This document shows positions 1-5,830 of a stretch of DNA of 5,830 bases, piece after piece. Position numbers and translations under genes: made by a program. This DNA is from Methylococcaceae bacterium UBA4132 (GTDB lineage Bacteria; Pseudomonadota; Gammaproteobacteria; Methylococcales; Methylomonadaceae): positions 7,818 through 13,647 of the forward strand of contig DFWO01000111.1 in assembly GCA_002380945.1 (NCBI GenBank), in the 5' to 3' direction. The notes beneath the pieces were generated by a model. It made no database searches. It had not been told where the DNA came from and saw nothing but the letters and a program-made list of their open reading frames with translations. The number at the start of each line of letters is the position of its first letter. The stretch's first letter is position 1.

Positions 1-3000
1 CCGTTCGGTTATTTCTAACTCCAGTTGTGCGGCAGGAAAACCTGTTTCTTCTAGTACCTGACTGACGATGGCAACTATATTACTGCGTTTAATTTGTGGG
101 GCGGAGACATTGACCGATAAAACAAGAGGCGGATACCCCTCATCTAGCCATAGCCGTCCTTGCCGACAGGTTTCGTATAATACCCACTCACCAATCTCAA
201 GAATTAATGAGGTTTCCTCGGCAATCGGTATAAAGTAACTAGGCAGCATCAATTCATCCAATTTTTGCCAGCGTACTAATACTTCGGCACCGATAATGTC
301 GCCTGTGATTATGTGAATTTGCGGTTGATAAAAAACCCGTAGTTCTTGCTTAGCGAGACCTTCGCGTAATTTTATTTCTACTTGCAGGCGTTGACGGGTC
401 GCTTGCGTTAATTTTTCTGAAAAATAAGCAAAACCGCCGCGACCATTATTTTTGGCTTGATATAATGCGACATCGGCGTTATCCATCAGCATTTCGGCTG
501 AGTCGCCGTGTTCAGGATACAAACTAATACCGATACTGGTACCAATGCGTATATCATCATGTTGGCTTAGTTGAAAAGGAGTGGTCAAGTCATCGACGAT
601 CATATCTGCTACGCGACCAGCATCTTCTTTATGAGTGATGTCGGCTAATAACACCACAAATTCATCACCCCCTAAACGAGCAACCATATCGGTATTGCGC
701 AAGCGGTTACTGATACGTTCAGCGACTTGCTGAAGTAATTCATCGCCTGTTAAATGTCCAAAGCTATCATTGACTGCTTTAAAACGATCTAAGTCCAGCA
801 TCAATACCGCGAACATTGCTTGCTCTCTTTTACCTACAGCAATGCTGTATTCTAAACGTTCCAACAATTTTCGACGGTTAGGTAAGCGGGTTAATGAATC
901 GAAAAATGCAAATTGTTTAATTTGTTCTTCGGCTTCTTTACGCACGGTAATGTCGGTGATGGCAGTGACATAATGGGTAATGTTGGCATTACTATCTTTG
1001 ACGGGTGTTACCATCAACCATGCCAGATAGAGGTCACCATTTTTGCGTTGTGTCCAGATTTCACCCTGCCAAGCTCCTGTCGTAAAAATGCAATCCCATA
1101 GTTCAGCATAAAAAGAGTTATCTTGATGATAGGAATTAAATAACATCGGGGTCTGACCAATAACATCTTTTTCGGTGTAACCTGTGATAGCCGTAAAAGC
1201 ACGATTAACACGCAGAATAACTCGCTCGGCATTCGTTATAAACATACCATCTTGGGATTCAAAAGCAGTGGCAGCGATGCGTAGGTCGGTCTCATTGTTT
1301 TTATGATTGGTAATATCGCGTGTGAAACCTACTGTACCCAATATCTCATTATTTATATCAATGACAGGTGCTTTGTAAGTTTCGACCCAACTGGAGATGC
1401 CAAACGGATCAATGTGTTCTTCTTCAACGGTTTTTTTCTGCCGTGATGACATTACCGCTAAATCATCTTCCCGATATTGTTCCGCTAAGTCGTGTGGATA
1501 AAAATCGAAAGCTGATTTTCCGATTAGTTGCTCAGGATCATCCACGCCTAATGATTTGGACAGTGCTTGATTAGCGGCAAGAAAGTGACTGTTGGTATCT
1601 TTAAACCAAACCATAAAAGGAAAATTGTCGAGTAAAGCCCTTTGATAGCCATCTTTCTTACGCAGTAATGCTTCACTGCGCATGAGGGTTTCAGCAATTT
1701 TCTTATGTTCGGTAATATCATAAAAGACGATAAGATACATATTATCAAAAGTTTTTTCTATCGCCGCTACACGGATGACAACGGTCTTAATCTCACCTGA
1801 TTTACACGTCACATTCACTTCAATAGGTGCAATGGCTTTGCCATTGCGTGTAGTGTGTTGCATTGCCTGTTGCCAAGTTGTTTTTACCACTTGTTGATAG
1901 TTTGAATCAGGGAAGGCTTTACTCCACCAGTCCTCTATGGTATGCAGATCATGCGTGCTGTAGCCAAAAATTTGTTCAAAAGCGGGATTTAAAAAAGTGA
2001 TATGGTGATATTTGTCACTTAATACCATCGGCATGGGTGAGACATCAATGATTGAACGCAGTCTGCTTTCACTGGCTCTTAGCTTTTCCTCCATCTGTTT
2101 GCGTTCAGTAATATCAATTGCTATGCAAAATATTTCTGGTTGATACTCAGGCACATGCACATAGGCATGAGAGGCAAAAATATCGACCTTCGTGCCGTTT
2201 TTGTGTAGTAGAGATAATTCAGTGGCAGGCATCGGTTGTGCTGTAGTAAATACTTGTGCTACCGCTTGCCGATAACTATCTTGTATTGCGGTTGGTAACA
2301 GTAGTGCGACTATATCCTGTCCGATAGCTTCGGCATTGCTATAGCCGTAAAGATGTTCAGAGGCTTTGTTCCAGTAGCACAGAACACCATCTTGCCCGTA
2401 ACTCTGCACCGCGACCGAGGGAATATCTTCCAGCAAATGACGAAAACGCGCTTCACTTTCTTGTAAGATAGCACTGGCTTGTTTACGTTCGCTGATATAG
2501 GTTGCTAAGGTCATGCCAACCACAGATAAGGTTAGCGTGTAAAACCAGAAATTAAAATCATTACTAAAGAAACCCATGCCTTGACGACCGCCTAATAGAG
2601 CTTGTGTTGCCGTTATGATGAGAACAAGGGTTACGCCTTTTGTCCCTAAGTTGATAGCCACCCAACTGATAAAAAGAAACATGACATAGGCTTTGGCTAC
2701 CAGATGGAAGGAGTCGGCAAACCAGTCAAGAAAAATAATTTGCCCCGCCAAAAATGTCAAAACCAGCGGTAACATTGCGTTAAGTATCGGCTTTATAGTA
2801 GTGGCGCGTAGGCTAGGCAGTGGTGTTCTCCAAACTATAATAAGGGGGGTGATTAAAATAATACCGAGAATATCAGCCATCCACCAGTTAAGTAGGCTGG
2901 AATACCATTGTTCAGTCCTTATCAAACCGCCTATTGATAACGTTGATATACCAATGATTGCACTGATACTGGCACTCAAAGGAGCAGCAAAAAATATCAG

Positions 3001-3348
3001 CAGAAAATCACTCAACCTATTCAGTACGATGTCAAATTTTACATAGCGGGTTAATAGCCATCCGCCCAATAACGGTTCGAGTGTATTACCCAAAGCAATA
3101 CCGACAGAAACGCCTACAGAATCACCAACCGCAATGCCACAGGCAAATGCACCTAAAAAGACACTGGGCATATAGCGTAGACCACCCAGTAAAAAAACCG
3201 CCAGTGCCAAGCCACTGGGAGGCCATACTAGCGTGATATTCCCTGCATGAGTCGCAAACAATAAGCCAAACCTACCCAATAGAAAATAAATCCCTGTTAA
3301 GACTAGATTAAGTAGTAAGACTCGATAAGCGGCGGGCTTAATGATCAT
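1..3348 (-). CDS. MASE1-PAS(x4)-GGDEF-EAL cyclic-di-GMP sensor enzyme (3' end beyond window)
   Basis: Membrane-bound bifunctional-type enzyme expected to make cyclic-di-GMP (GGDEF) and/or degrade it (EAL) in response to signals sensed by its N-terminal half. My minus-strand reading is open for 1116 codons to the window edge. Residues 1-285 are a MASE1-type sensor with about eight to ten hydrophobic segments, WPPSG at 42-46 and a WWMADILG stretch at 155-162. Four PAS domains follow at about 298-415, 427-548, 565-683 and 690-805; the first three end in DIT(E/N)(R/H)K and the fourth in DITVRK. The GGDEF domain spans about 808-975, with intact GGDEF at 893-897 and an inhibitory-site RxxD at R884-D887. 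The EAL domain starts near 985, with E1022 in an EVL variant, N1080 in SVNVS and E1112 in LEITE, all candidate metal ligands; the later DD, K and E residues lie outside. The ATG is the first in frame after an upstream TGA (a TTG lies 13 codons upstream) and has no clear Shine-Dalgarno. Family assignment is firm; the signal sensed and the net activity are unknown. Confidence 0.95.
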   Translation of the reverse strand, partial: MIIKPAAYRVLLLNLVLTGIYFLLGRFGLLFATHAGNITLVWPPSGLALAVFLLGGLRYMPSVFLGAFACGIAVGDSVGVSVGIALGNTLEPLLGGWLLTRYVKFDIVLNRLSDFLLIFFAAPLSASISAIIGISTLSIGGLIRTEQWYSSLLNWWMADILGIILITPLIIVWRTPLPSLRATTIKPILNAMLPLVLTFLAGQIIFLDWFADSFHLVAKAYVMFLFISWVAINLGTKGVTLVLIITATQALLGGRQGMGFFSNDFNFWFYTLTLSVVGMTLATYISERKQASAILQESEARFRHLLEDIPSVAVQSYGQDGVLCYWNKASEHLYGYSNAEAIGQDIVALLLPTAIQDSYRQAVAQVFTTAQPMPATELSLLHKNGTKVDIFASHAYVHVPEYQPEIFCIAIDITERKQMEEKLRASESRLRSIIDVSPMPMVLSDKYHHITFLNPAFEQIFGYSTHDLHTIEDWWSKAFPDSNYQQVVKTTWQQAMQHTTRNGKAIAPIEVNVTCKSGEIKTVVIRVAAIEKTFDNMYLIVFYDITEHKKIAETLMRSEALLRKKDGYQRALLDNFPFMVWFKDTNSHFLAANQALSKSLGVDDPEQLIGKSAFDFYPHDLAEQYREDDLAVMSSRQKKTVEEEHIDPFGISSWVETYKAPVIDINNEILGTVGFTRDITNHKNNETDLRIAATAFESQDGMFITNAERVILRVNRAFTAITGYTEKDVIGQTPMLFNSYHQDNSFYAELWDCIFTTGAWQGEIWTQRKNGDLYLAWLMVTPVKDSNANITHYVTAITDITVRKEAEEQIKQFAFFDSLTRLPNRRKLLERLEYSIAVGKREQAMFAVLMLDLDRFKAVNDSFGHLTGDELLQQVAERISNRLRNTDMVARLGGDEFVVLLADITHKEDAGRVADMIVDDLTTPFQLSQHDDIRIGTSIGISLYPEHGDSAEMLMDNADVALYQAKNNGRGGFAYFSEKLTQATRQRLQVEIKLREGLAKQELRVFYQPQIHIITGDIIGAEVLVRWQKLDELMLPSYFIPIAEETSLILEIGEWVLYETCRQGRLWLDEGYPPLVLSVNVSAPQIKRSNIVAIVSQVLEETGFPAAQLELEITER

Positions 3349-3422
3349 TATTTCAATAGATGAATATTCTGAAGTTAATAGTGACAATCAGCGATTCTTT
3401 GTACACGCTAAATAAAACAACC

Positions 3423-3446
3423 TTTATCATTTAAAAAAATGATAAA
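3423..3446. repeat. Perfect 10-bp inverted repeat, possible operator
   Basis: TTTATCATTT at 3423-3432 and AAATGATAAA at 3437-3446 are exact reverse complements separated by AAAA. The site lies 75 bases upstream of the MASE1-GGDEF-EAL start codon, a sensible place for a regulator-binding site or a promoter-proximal palindrome. The stem has only one G-C pair per arm and there is no gene end nearby, so a terminator is unlikely. The half-site order is the reverse of a Fur box. The binding protein, if any, is unknown. Confidence 0.45.
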
Positions 3447-3505
3447 AGTCACAACTTACCCGATAGGCTTCCTAATTTTTGATGGTGCGACACTCAATCC
3501 TGAGT

Positions 3506-3661
3506 TACCTGAATTTTTGAAGTAATCTTGACACCAATTATAGCCCTAATGGCTTTAAATAAAACGCTACCCGCATGATTTTATAGACGGTGAGTTTAAT
3601 TTTTGCGATTGTCAGGATTGACTGCAACAGGAATTAATCATTTTTTCAAAAATTCGAGGTA
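3506..3661. repeat. Segment bounded by a 16-bp inverted repeat
   Basis: TACCTGAATTTTTGAA at 3506-3521 is the reverse complement of 3645-3661 apart from one extra G at 3656. An uninterrupted 11-bp core (3511-3521 with 3645-3655) is exact. The 156-base segment has no open frame. The ends read TACCT...AGGTA, which could be the termini of a small non-autonomous element or the two arms of a long RNA or DNA structure. No target-site duplication is evident beyond the terminal TA, so the mobile-element reading is only a possibility. Confidence 0.4.
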
Positions 3662-3683
3662 GAATCACACGATACCTCCAATT
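3651..3683 (+). repeat. Imperfect 11-bp inverted repeat before the AI-2E-family gene
   Basis: AATTCGAGGTA (3651-3661) and TACCTCCAATT (3673-3683) are complementary at 10 of 11 positions around an 11-base loop. The structure ends 17 bases before the ATG of the AI-2E-family gene and could be an operator or a leader hairpin. Its left arm overlaps the right arm of the long-range inverted repeat, so the two pairings exclude each other. Function is inferred from position only. Confidence 0.4.
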
Positions 3684-3700
3684 CTATTTCAGCCAATATC

Positions 3701-4768
3701 ATGACAACTAACACGCCGCCTGATAACAACGATTTTACAAAAAATCCCGTAGAAACTACTATTAAAATCGCCATGACGTTACTGTTATTTACATGGTGTT
3801 TCTATATTGTTAAACCATTCATTGTACCGCTGGTTTGGTCTCTCATTATCACGGTTAGCATTTATCCCGTCTATACTCGAATGCTAATAGCGTTTAAGGG
3901 GCGGCAGAATTTAACTGCTATCTTAGTCAGCCTTATTTTATTATTAATCATTGTCGTCCCTGTTGTCATGCTAGCAGGCACGCTTGCCAATAGTGGCGAA
4001 GGTGTGGCGCGTCAATTAGCAGATGGCACGTTGACCATGCCGTTGCCCACAGAAAAAGTTGCTTCGTGGCCGTTGATTGGTGAATCATTATTCAAATATT
4101 GGACATTGGTTGCCACGCATCCAGTGGAAGCCTTAAAGCCGATAGCCCCTCAATTAAAAATAGCGGGGCAATGGTTAATCAGCACAGGTTTGTCACTGAC
4201 AGGTTCAATTTTACAATTAGTATTAGCGATTATTGTCAGTGGTATATTGCTGGCAAATGCTGGGGGTGGGCATCGTCTAGCGTTAGCTATCAGTAAACGT
4301 TTTTTCGGTGCAAAAGGCGCGGAATTTGAACGCCTGAGTGAAACTACCATTCGAAGTGTTGCGATTGGCGTGTTAGGCGTTGCCTTAATACAATCGCTGT
4401 TAGCAGGTTTGGGCTTTTTTGTCGCGGGTGTACCTGCCGCTGCCTTATTAACACTGGCGTGTTTTTTTCTTGCCGTTATTCAAGTAGGTCCCAGTTTTAT
4501 TGTCATCCCCGTTACTATCTATGTTTTTTCTTGTCATGACACTTTGTTTTCCTTAGTGTTCATGGTTTGGGCAATTTTTGTTGCCTTAATAGATAACGTA
4601 TTGAAACCCATTCTAATGGGTAGAGGCAGTAGCATTCCAACGGTGATTATTTTTCTCGGCGCGATAGGCGGCATGATCTTTTCAGGGGTTATTGGTTTAT
4701 TTATCGGAGCCGTCGTGTTGGCTTTGGGTTATGAATTATTTCGGGCGTGGGTGTTTGAAGGGGAGTAA
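3701..4768 (+). CDS. AI-2E family transporter (PerM/YdiK-type inner-membrane protein)
   Basis: Polytopic inner-membrane protein of the AI-2E exporter family (formerly UPF0118). Members have been linked to export of small molecules or to ion antiport; the substrate here cannot be read from sequence. The 355 residues match the family's usual length. A short polar N-terminus (1-20) is followed by hydrophobic segments at about 22-57, 72-95 and 163-186. A soluble stretch (96-160) and a basic region around 190-215 separate these from a C-terminal membrane block at about 216-345. The family signature is clear in DNVLKPILMGRGSSIP (298-313), followed by a Gly-rich helix (FLGAIGGMIFSGVIGLFIG). The ATG at 3701 keeps a full N-terminus; no Shine-Dalgarno is visible before it, and M25 is a possible but less likely start. 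It faces away from the cyclic-di-GMP gene and is probably transcribed alone or from the hairpin-containing leader. Confidence 0.93.
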   Translation: MTTNTPPDNNDFTKNPVETTIKIAMTLLLFTWCFYIVKPFIVPLVWSLIITVSIYPVYTRMLIAFKGRQNLTAILVSLILLLIIVVPVVMLAGTLANSGEGVARQLADGTLTMPLPTEKVASWPLIGESLFKYWTLVATHPVEALKPIAPQLKIAGQWLISTGLSLTGSILQLVLAIIVSGILLANAGGGHRLALAISKRFFGAKGAEFERLSETTIRSVAIGVLGVALIQSLLAGLGFFVAGVPAAALLTLACFFLAVIQVGPSFIVIPVTIYVFSCHDTLFSLVFMVWAIFVALIDNVLKPILMGRGSSIPTVIIFLGAIGGMIFSGVIGLFIGAVVLALGYELFRAWVFEGE

Positions 4769-4865
4769 GGATGAATGCGTATTGATTTTAGGGTTGCTAA
4801 AAAGTGACATTTCAATCCATATCAATCTTACGATTCAAAATAAGTTAAATCACATCATCGTATGC

Positions 4866-4886
4866 GTTATATAACATAATATTATC
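4866..4886. promoter_or_regulatory. Weak Fur-box-like palindromic site upstream of the receptor
   Basis: Two back-to-back AT palindromes, GTTATATAAC (4866-4875) and ATAATATTAT (4876-4885), lie about 145 bases before the receptor start. ATAAT followed directly by ATTATC resembles two Fur half-sites without the usual central base. Iron-repressed control by Fur is typical for siderophore receptors, which is the main reason to consider it; the match to consensus is poor and the region is AT-rich by chance. Confidence 0.2.
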
Positions 4887-5018
4887 TACCAGTTTGTCAT
4901 TTCTATATTTTTTATTGCTCGTATCACGCTTATCCTATAACACCAAGAGTTTATGGCAAGAAAATTGCATTGATTTTTTCGTTTAAGCAAACGTTAAAAC
5001 TTTCGAGCAACTAAAAAT

Positions 5019-5024
5019 AGGAGA
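5019..5024 (+). promoter_or_regulatory. Ribosome binding site of the receptor gene
   Basis: AGGAGA ends four bases before the ATG at 5029. It is the only strong Shine-Dalgarno seen ahead of any of the three genes and fixes the receptor start, which is also supported by the signal peptide that begins there. Confidence 0.75.
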
Positions 5025-5028
5025 ACGC

Positions 5029-5811
5029 ATGATCACCCCGCCTTTTAGATTTAGAAACTTATCATTATTGGCATTATTATTGAGCAATGCCATTGATGTT
5101 CAAGCTACCTCGCAATCAGCAACAGAAAAAAAAGCCTCTTCTAAGCCAATCGCATTGAAAGAAATTAGCGTTATGGATAAAAAGATGCGCGGTACTAGCG
5201 ATCCTTACAGTACAGAGTATGCGGTACCCAATGCGACTGCCGCCACTAAAACAGATACGCCTATTATGGAAACGCCTGTTTCCATTCAGGTGGTTCCACG
5301 CGCTGTGATGAATGATCAGCAGGTGATTTCTGTCGGTGACGCGCTAAAAAACGTCAGCGGTGTACAGCCAGGTGCGTATACTTTTTATGATAATTTTATG
5401 ATTAGAGGTTTTGACTCTGGGCAAAGCACTTACCGCAATGGTCTTAGACAATTTGCCATCACCAATTTAGAAACTGCCAATTTAAATCAAATTGAAGTGT
5501 TAAAAGGTCCTGCTGCGGTATTGTTTGGGCGTGTTCAACCAGGTGGATTAGTTAATTTAGATACCAAGCGTCCTTTGGATACACCGTACTATTCTGTGCA
5601 ACAACAGTTTGGTTCATACAGTTTATATCGCACCACGGTCGATGCGACAGGTCCTATACTGAAAGATAAATCCTTGTTGTACCGCATGAATATTGCTTAT
5701 ACGGATAATAATACCTTTCGGGATTTTGCACATCAGGAACATATTTTTATTGCACCTTCTTTAACGTGGCGACCTACGGATAAATTTGAAGCCAACTTAG
5801 ATATTGAATAG
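5029..5811 (+). CDS. TonB-dependent siderophore receptor, N-terminal part, cut by an in-frame amber stop (probable pseudogene)
   Basis: Outer-membrane receptor for a ferric siderophore or similar chelate, energised by TonB-ExbBD. The product has a signal peptide (basic start, hydrophobic 11-20, likely cleavage after VQA at 26) and a TonB-box-like KEISVMD at 44-50. A full plug domain spans about 65-182, with the family hallmarks TPVSIQVVPR (82-91), MIRGFDS (124-130) and IEVLKGPAAVLFGRVQPGGLV (155-175, hallmark core EVLKGP and PGG). The first barrel strands follow from about 187 (QQQFGSYSLYRTTVDATGPI). Receptors of this group usually have 650-800 residues; here TAG ends the frame after 260, just past the plug, so no 22-strand barrel can form. 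The frame after the stop stays open for the remaining 19 bases, which would fit a simple nonsense change, but a frameshift, a sequencing error or a shifted continuation cannot be excluded. As it stands the product is not expected to transport. The ligand is unknown. Confidence 0.9.
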   Translation: MITPPFRFRNLSLLALLLSNAIDVQATSQSATEKKASSKPIALKEISVMDKKMRGTSDPYSTEYAVPNATAATKTDTPIMETPVSIQVVPRAVMNDQQVISVGDALKNVSGVQPGAYTFYDNFMIRGFDSGQSTYRNGLRQFAITNLETANLNQIEVLKGPAAVLFGRVQPGGLVNLDTKRPLDTPYYSVQQQFGSYSLYRTTVDATGPILKDKSLLYRMNIAYTDNNTFRDFAHQEHIFIAPSLTWRPTDKFEANLDIE

Positions 5812-5830
5812 AAGTTACGCATTGACAGAG

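Larger units (their letters stand above)
3349..3700. other. Divergent intergenic region without a gene, rich in inverted repeats
   Basis: This stretch separates two genes transcribed away from each other, so it must hold the promoters of both. I find no open frame longer than about a dozen codons with coding character. It contains a perfect AT-rich 10-bp inverted repeat (3423-3446), a long-range 16-bp inverted repeat (3506-3521 with 3645-3661), a small imperfect hairpin with AGCC/GGCT at its core (3536-3560) and an 11-bp imperfect repeat (3651-3683). A perfect TTGACA at 3528-3533 lacks a good -10 at 16-18 bases, so I do not call a promoter with confidence. Confidence 0.7.
4769..5028. other. 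AT-rich spacer between the AI-2E-family gene and the receptor gene
   Basis: No gene is visible; the ATG at 4771 stops after four codons. An AT-only-type stem TTTTAG/CTAAAA (4786-4802) and a 4-bp GCAA/TTGC hairpin followed nine bases later by a T-run (4956-4979) are too weak to call as terminators. TATAAC at 4936-4941 is a possible -10 for the receptor gene, with TTGCTC at 4915-4920 as a poorly spaced (15 bases) -35. The 260-base gap argues that the receptor has its own promoter. Confidence 0.6.

Noticed and set aside
2693..3046. 117-residue plus-strand open frame, and the other short plus-strand frames within 770-1574
   Set aside because: They lie antisense inside the MASE1-PAS-GGDEF-EAL gene, whose reading frame gives recognisable domains throughout; the shadow products show no family features.
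3423..3446. Fur box
   Set aside because: Fur sites read AATGAT then ATCATT; here the order is ATCATT then AATGAT, so the half-sites point the wrong way.
3528..3560. TTGACA as the -35 of a promoter for the AI-2E-family gene
   Set aside because: The hexamer is perfect, but at 16-18 bases downstream there is only TGGCTT/GGCTTT/GCTTTA; the nearest AT-rich hexamer (TTTAAA) is 20 bases away.
3701..4768. Quorum-sensing (AI-2) export role suggested by the family name
   Set aside because: The family name comes from one studied member; other members have different roles and nothing in the window (no luxS or lsr genes) supports an AI-2 role.
4692..4874. 60-residue plus-strand frame overlapping the end of the AI-2E-family gene
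   Set aside because: It starts inside the C-terminal membrane helix coding region in another frame, runs into AT-rich spacer, and has no ribosome site or family features.
4956..4979. GCAA/TTGC hairpin followed by a T-run as a terminator of the AI-2E-family gene
   Set aside because: The stem is only 4 bp, the T-run is not adjacent to it, and it is nearly 190 bases past the stop codon.
1..5830. CRISPR array, tRNA, rRNA, riboswitch, insertion sequence or defence system
   Set aside because: I saw no regularly spaced repeats, no tRNA-like or rRNA-like stretch, no transposase or nuclease gene, and no conserved riboswitch core in either spacer.

Overview
The window is moderately AT-rich DNA from what is most likely a gammaproteobacterium. 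This rests on the protein families, the Gram-negative outer-membrane receptor and the style of the MASE1/PAS/GGDEF/EAL sensor. A methanotroph or sulfur-oxidiser type genome is a guess from protein style only. There are three protein-coding genes, with no RNA gene, insertion sequence, CRISPR array or phage gene that I can recognise.

Layout. (1) Positions 1-3348, minus strand: the first 1116 residues of a very large membrane-anchored cyclic-di-GMP enzyme, arranged MASE1 membrane sensor, four PAS domains, GGDEF, then the start of EAL. It is open to the left edge, so its C-terminus is missing. (2) Positions 3349-3700: a 352-base divergent intergenic region. It has no gene but several inverted repeats, including a perfect 10-bp palindrome, a 16-bp pair about 120 bases apart, and a second hairpin just before the next gene. 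(3) Positions 3701-4768, plus strand: a complete AI-2E/PerM/YdiK-family membrane protein. (4) Positions 4769-5028: an AT-rich spacer with a weak Fur-like palindrome and a clear ribosome binding site at its end. (5) Positions 5029-5811, plus strand: the N-terminal third of a TonB-dependent siderophore receptor (signal peptide, TonB box, complete plug, first barrel strands). It is stopped by an in-frame TAG where the barrel should continue.

The genes do not form an obvious pathway. The sensor enzyme is transcribed away from the other two. The transporter-like protein and the receptor share a strand but are 260 bases apart and probably transcribed separately. I see no clearly new biological system. 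The points most worth a second look are the amber stop in the receptor and the paired inverted repeats in the leader of the AI-2E-family gene, where one arm could pair with either of two partners.
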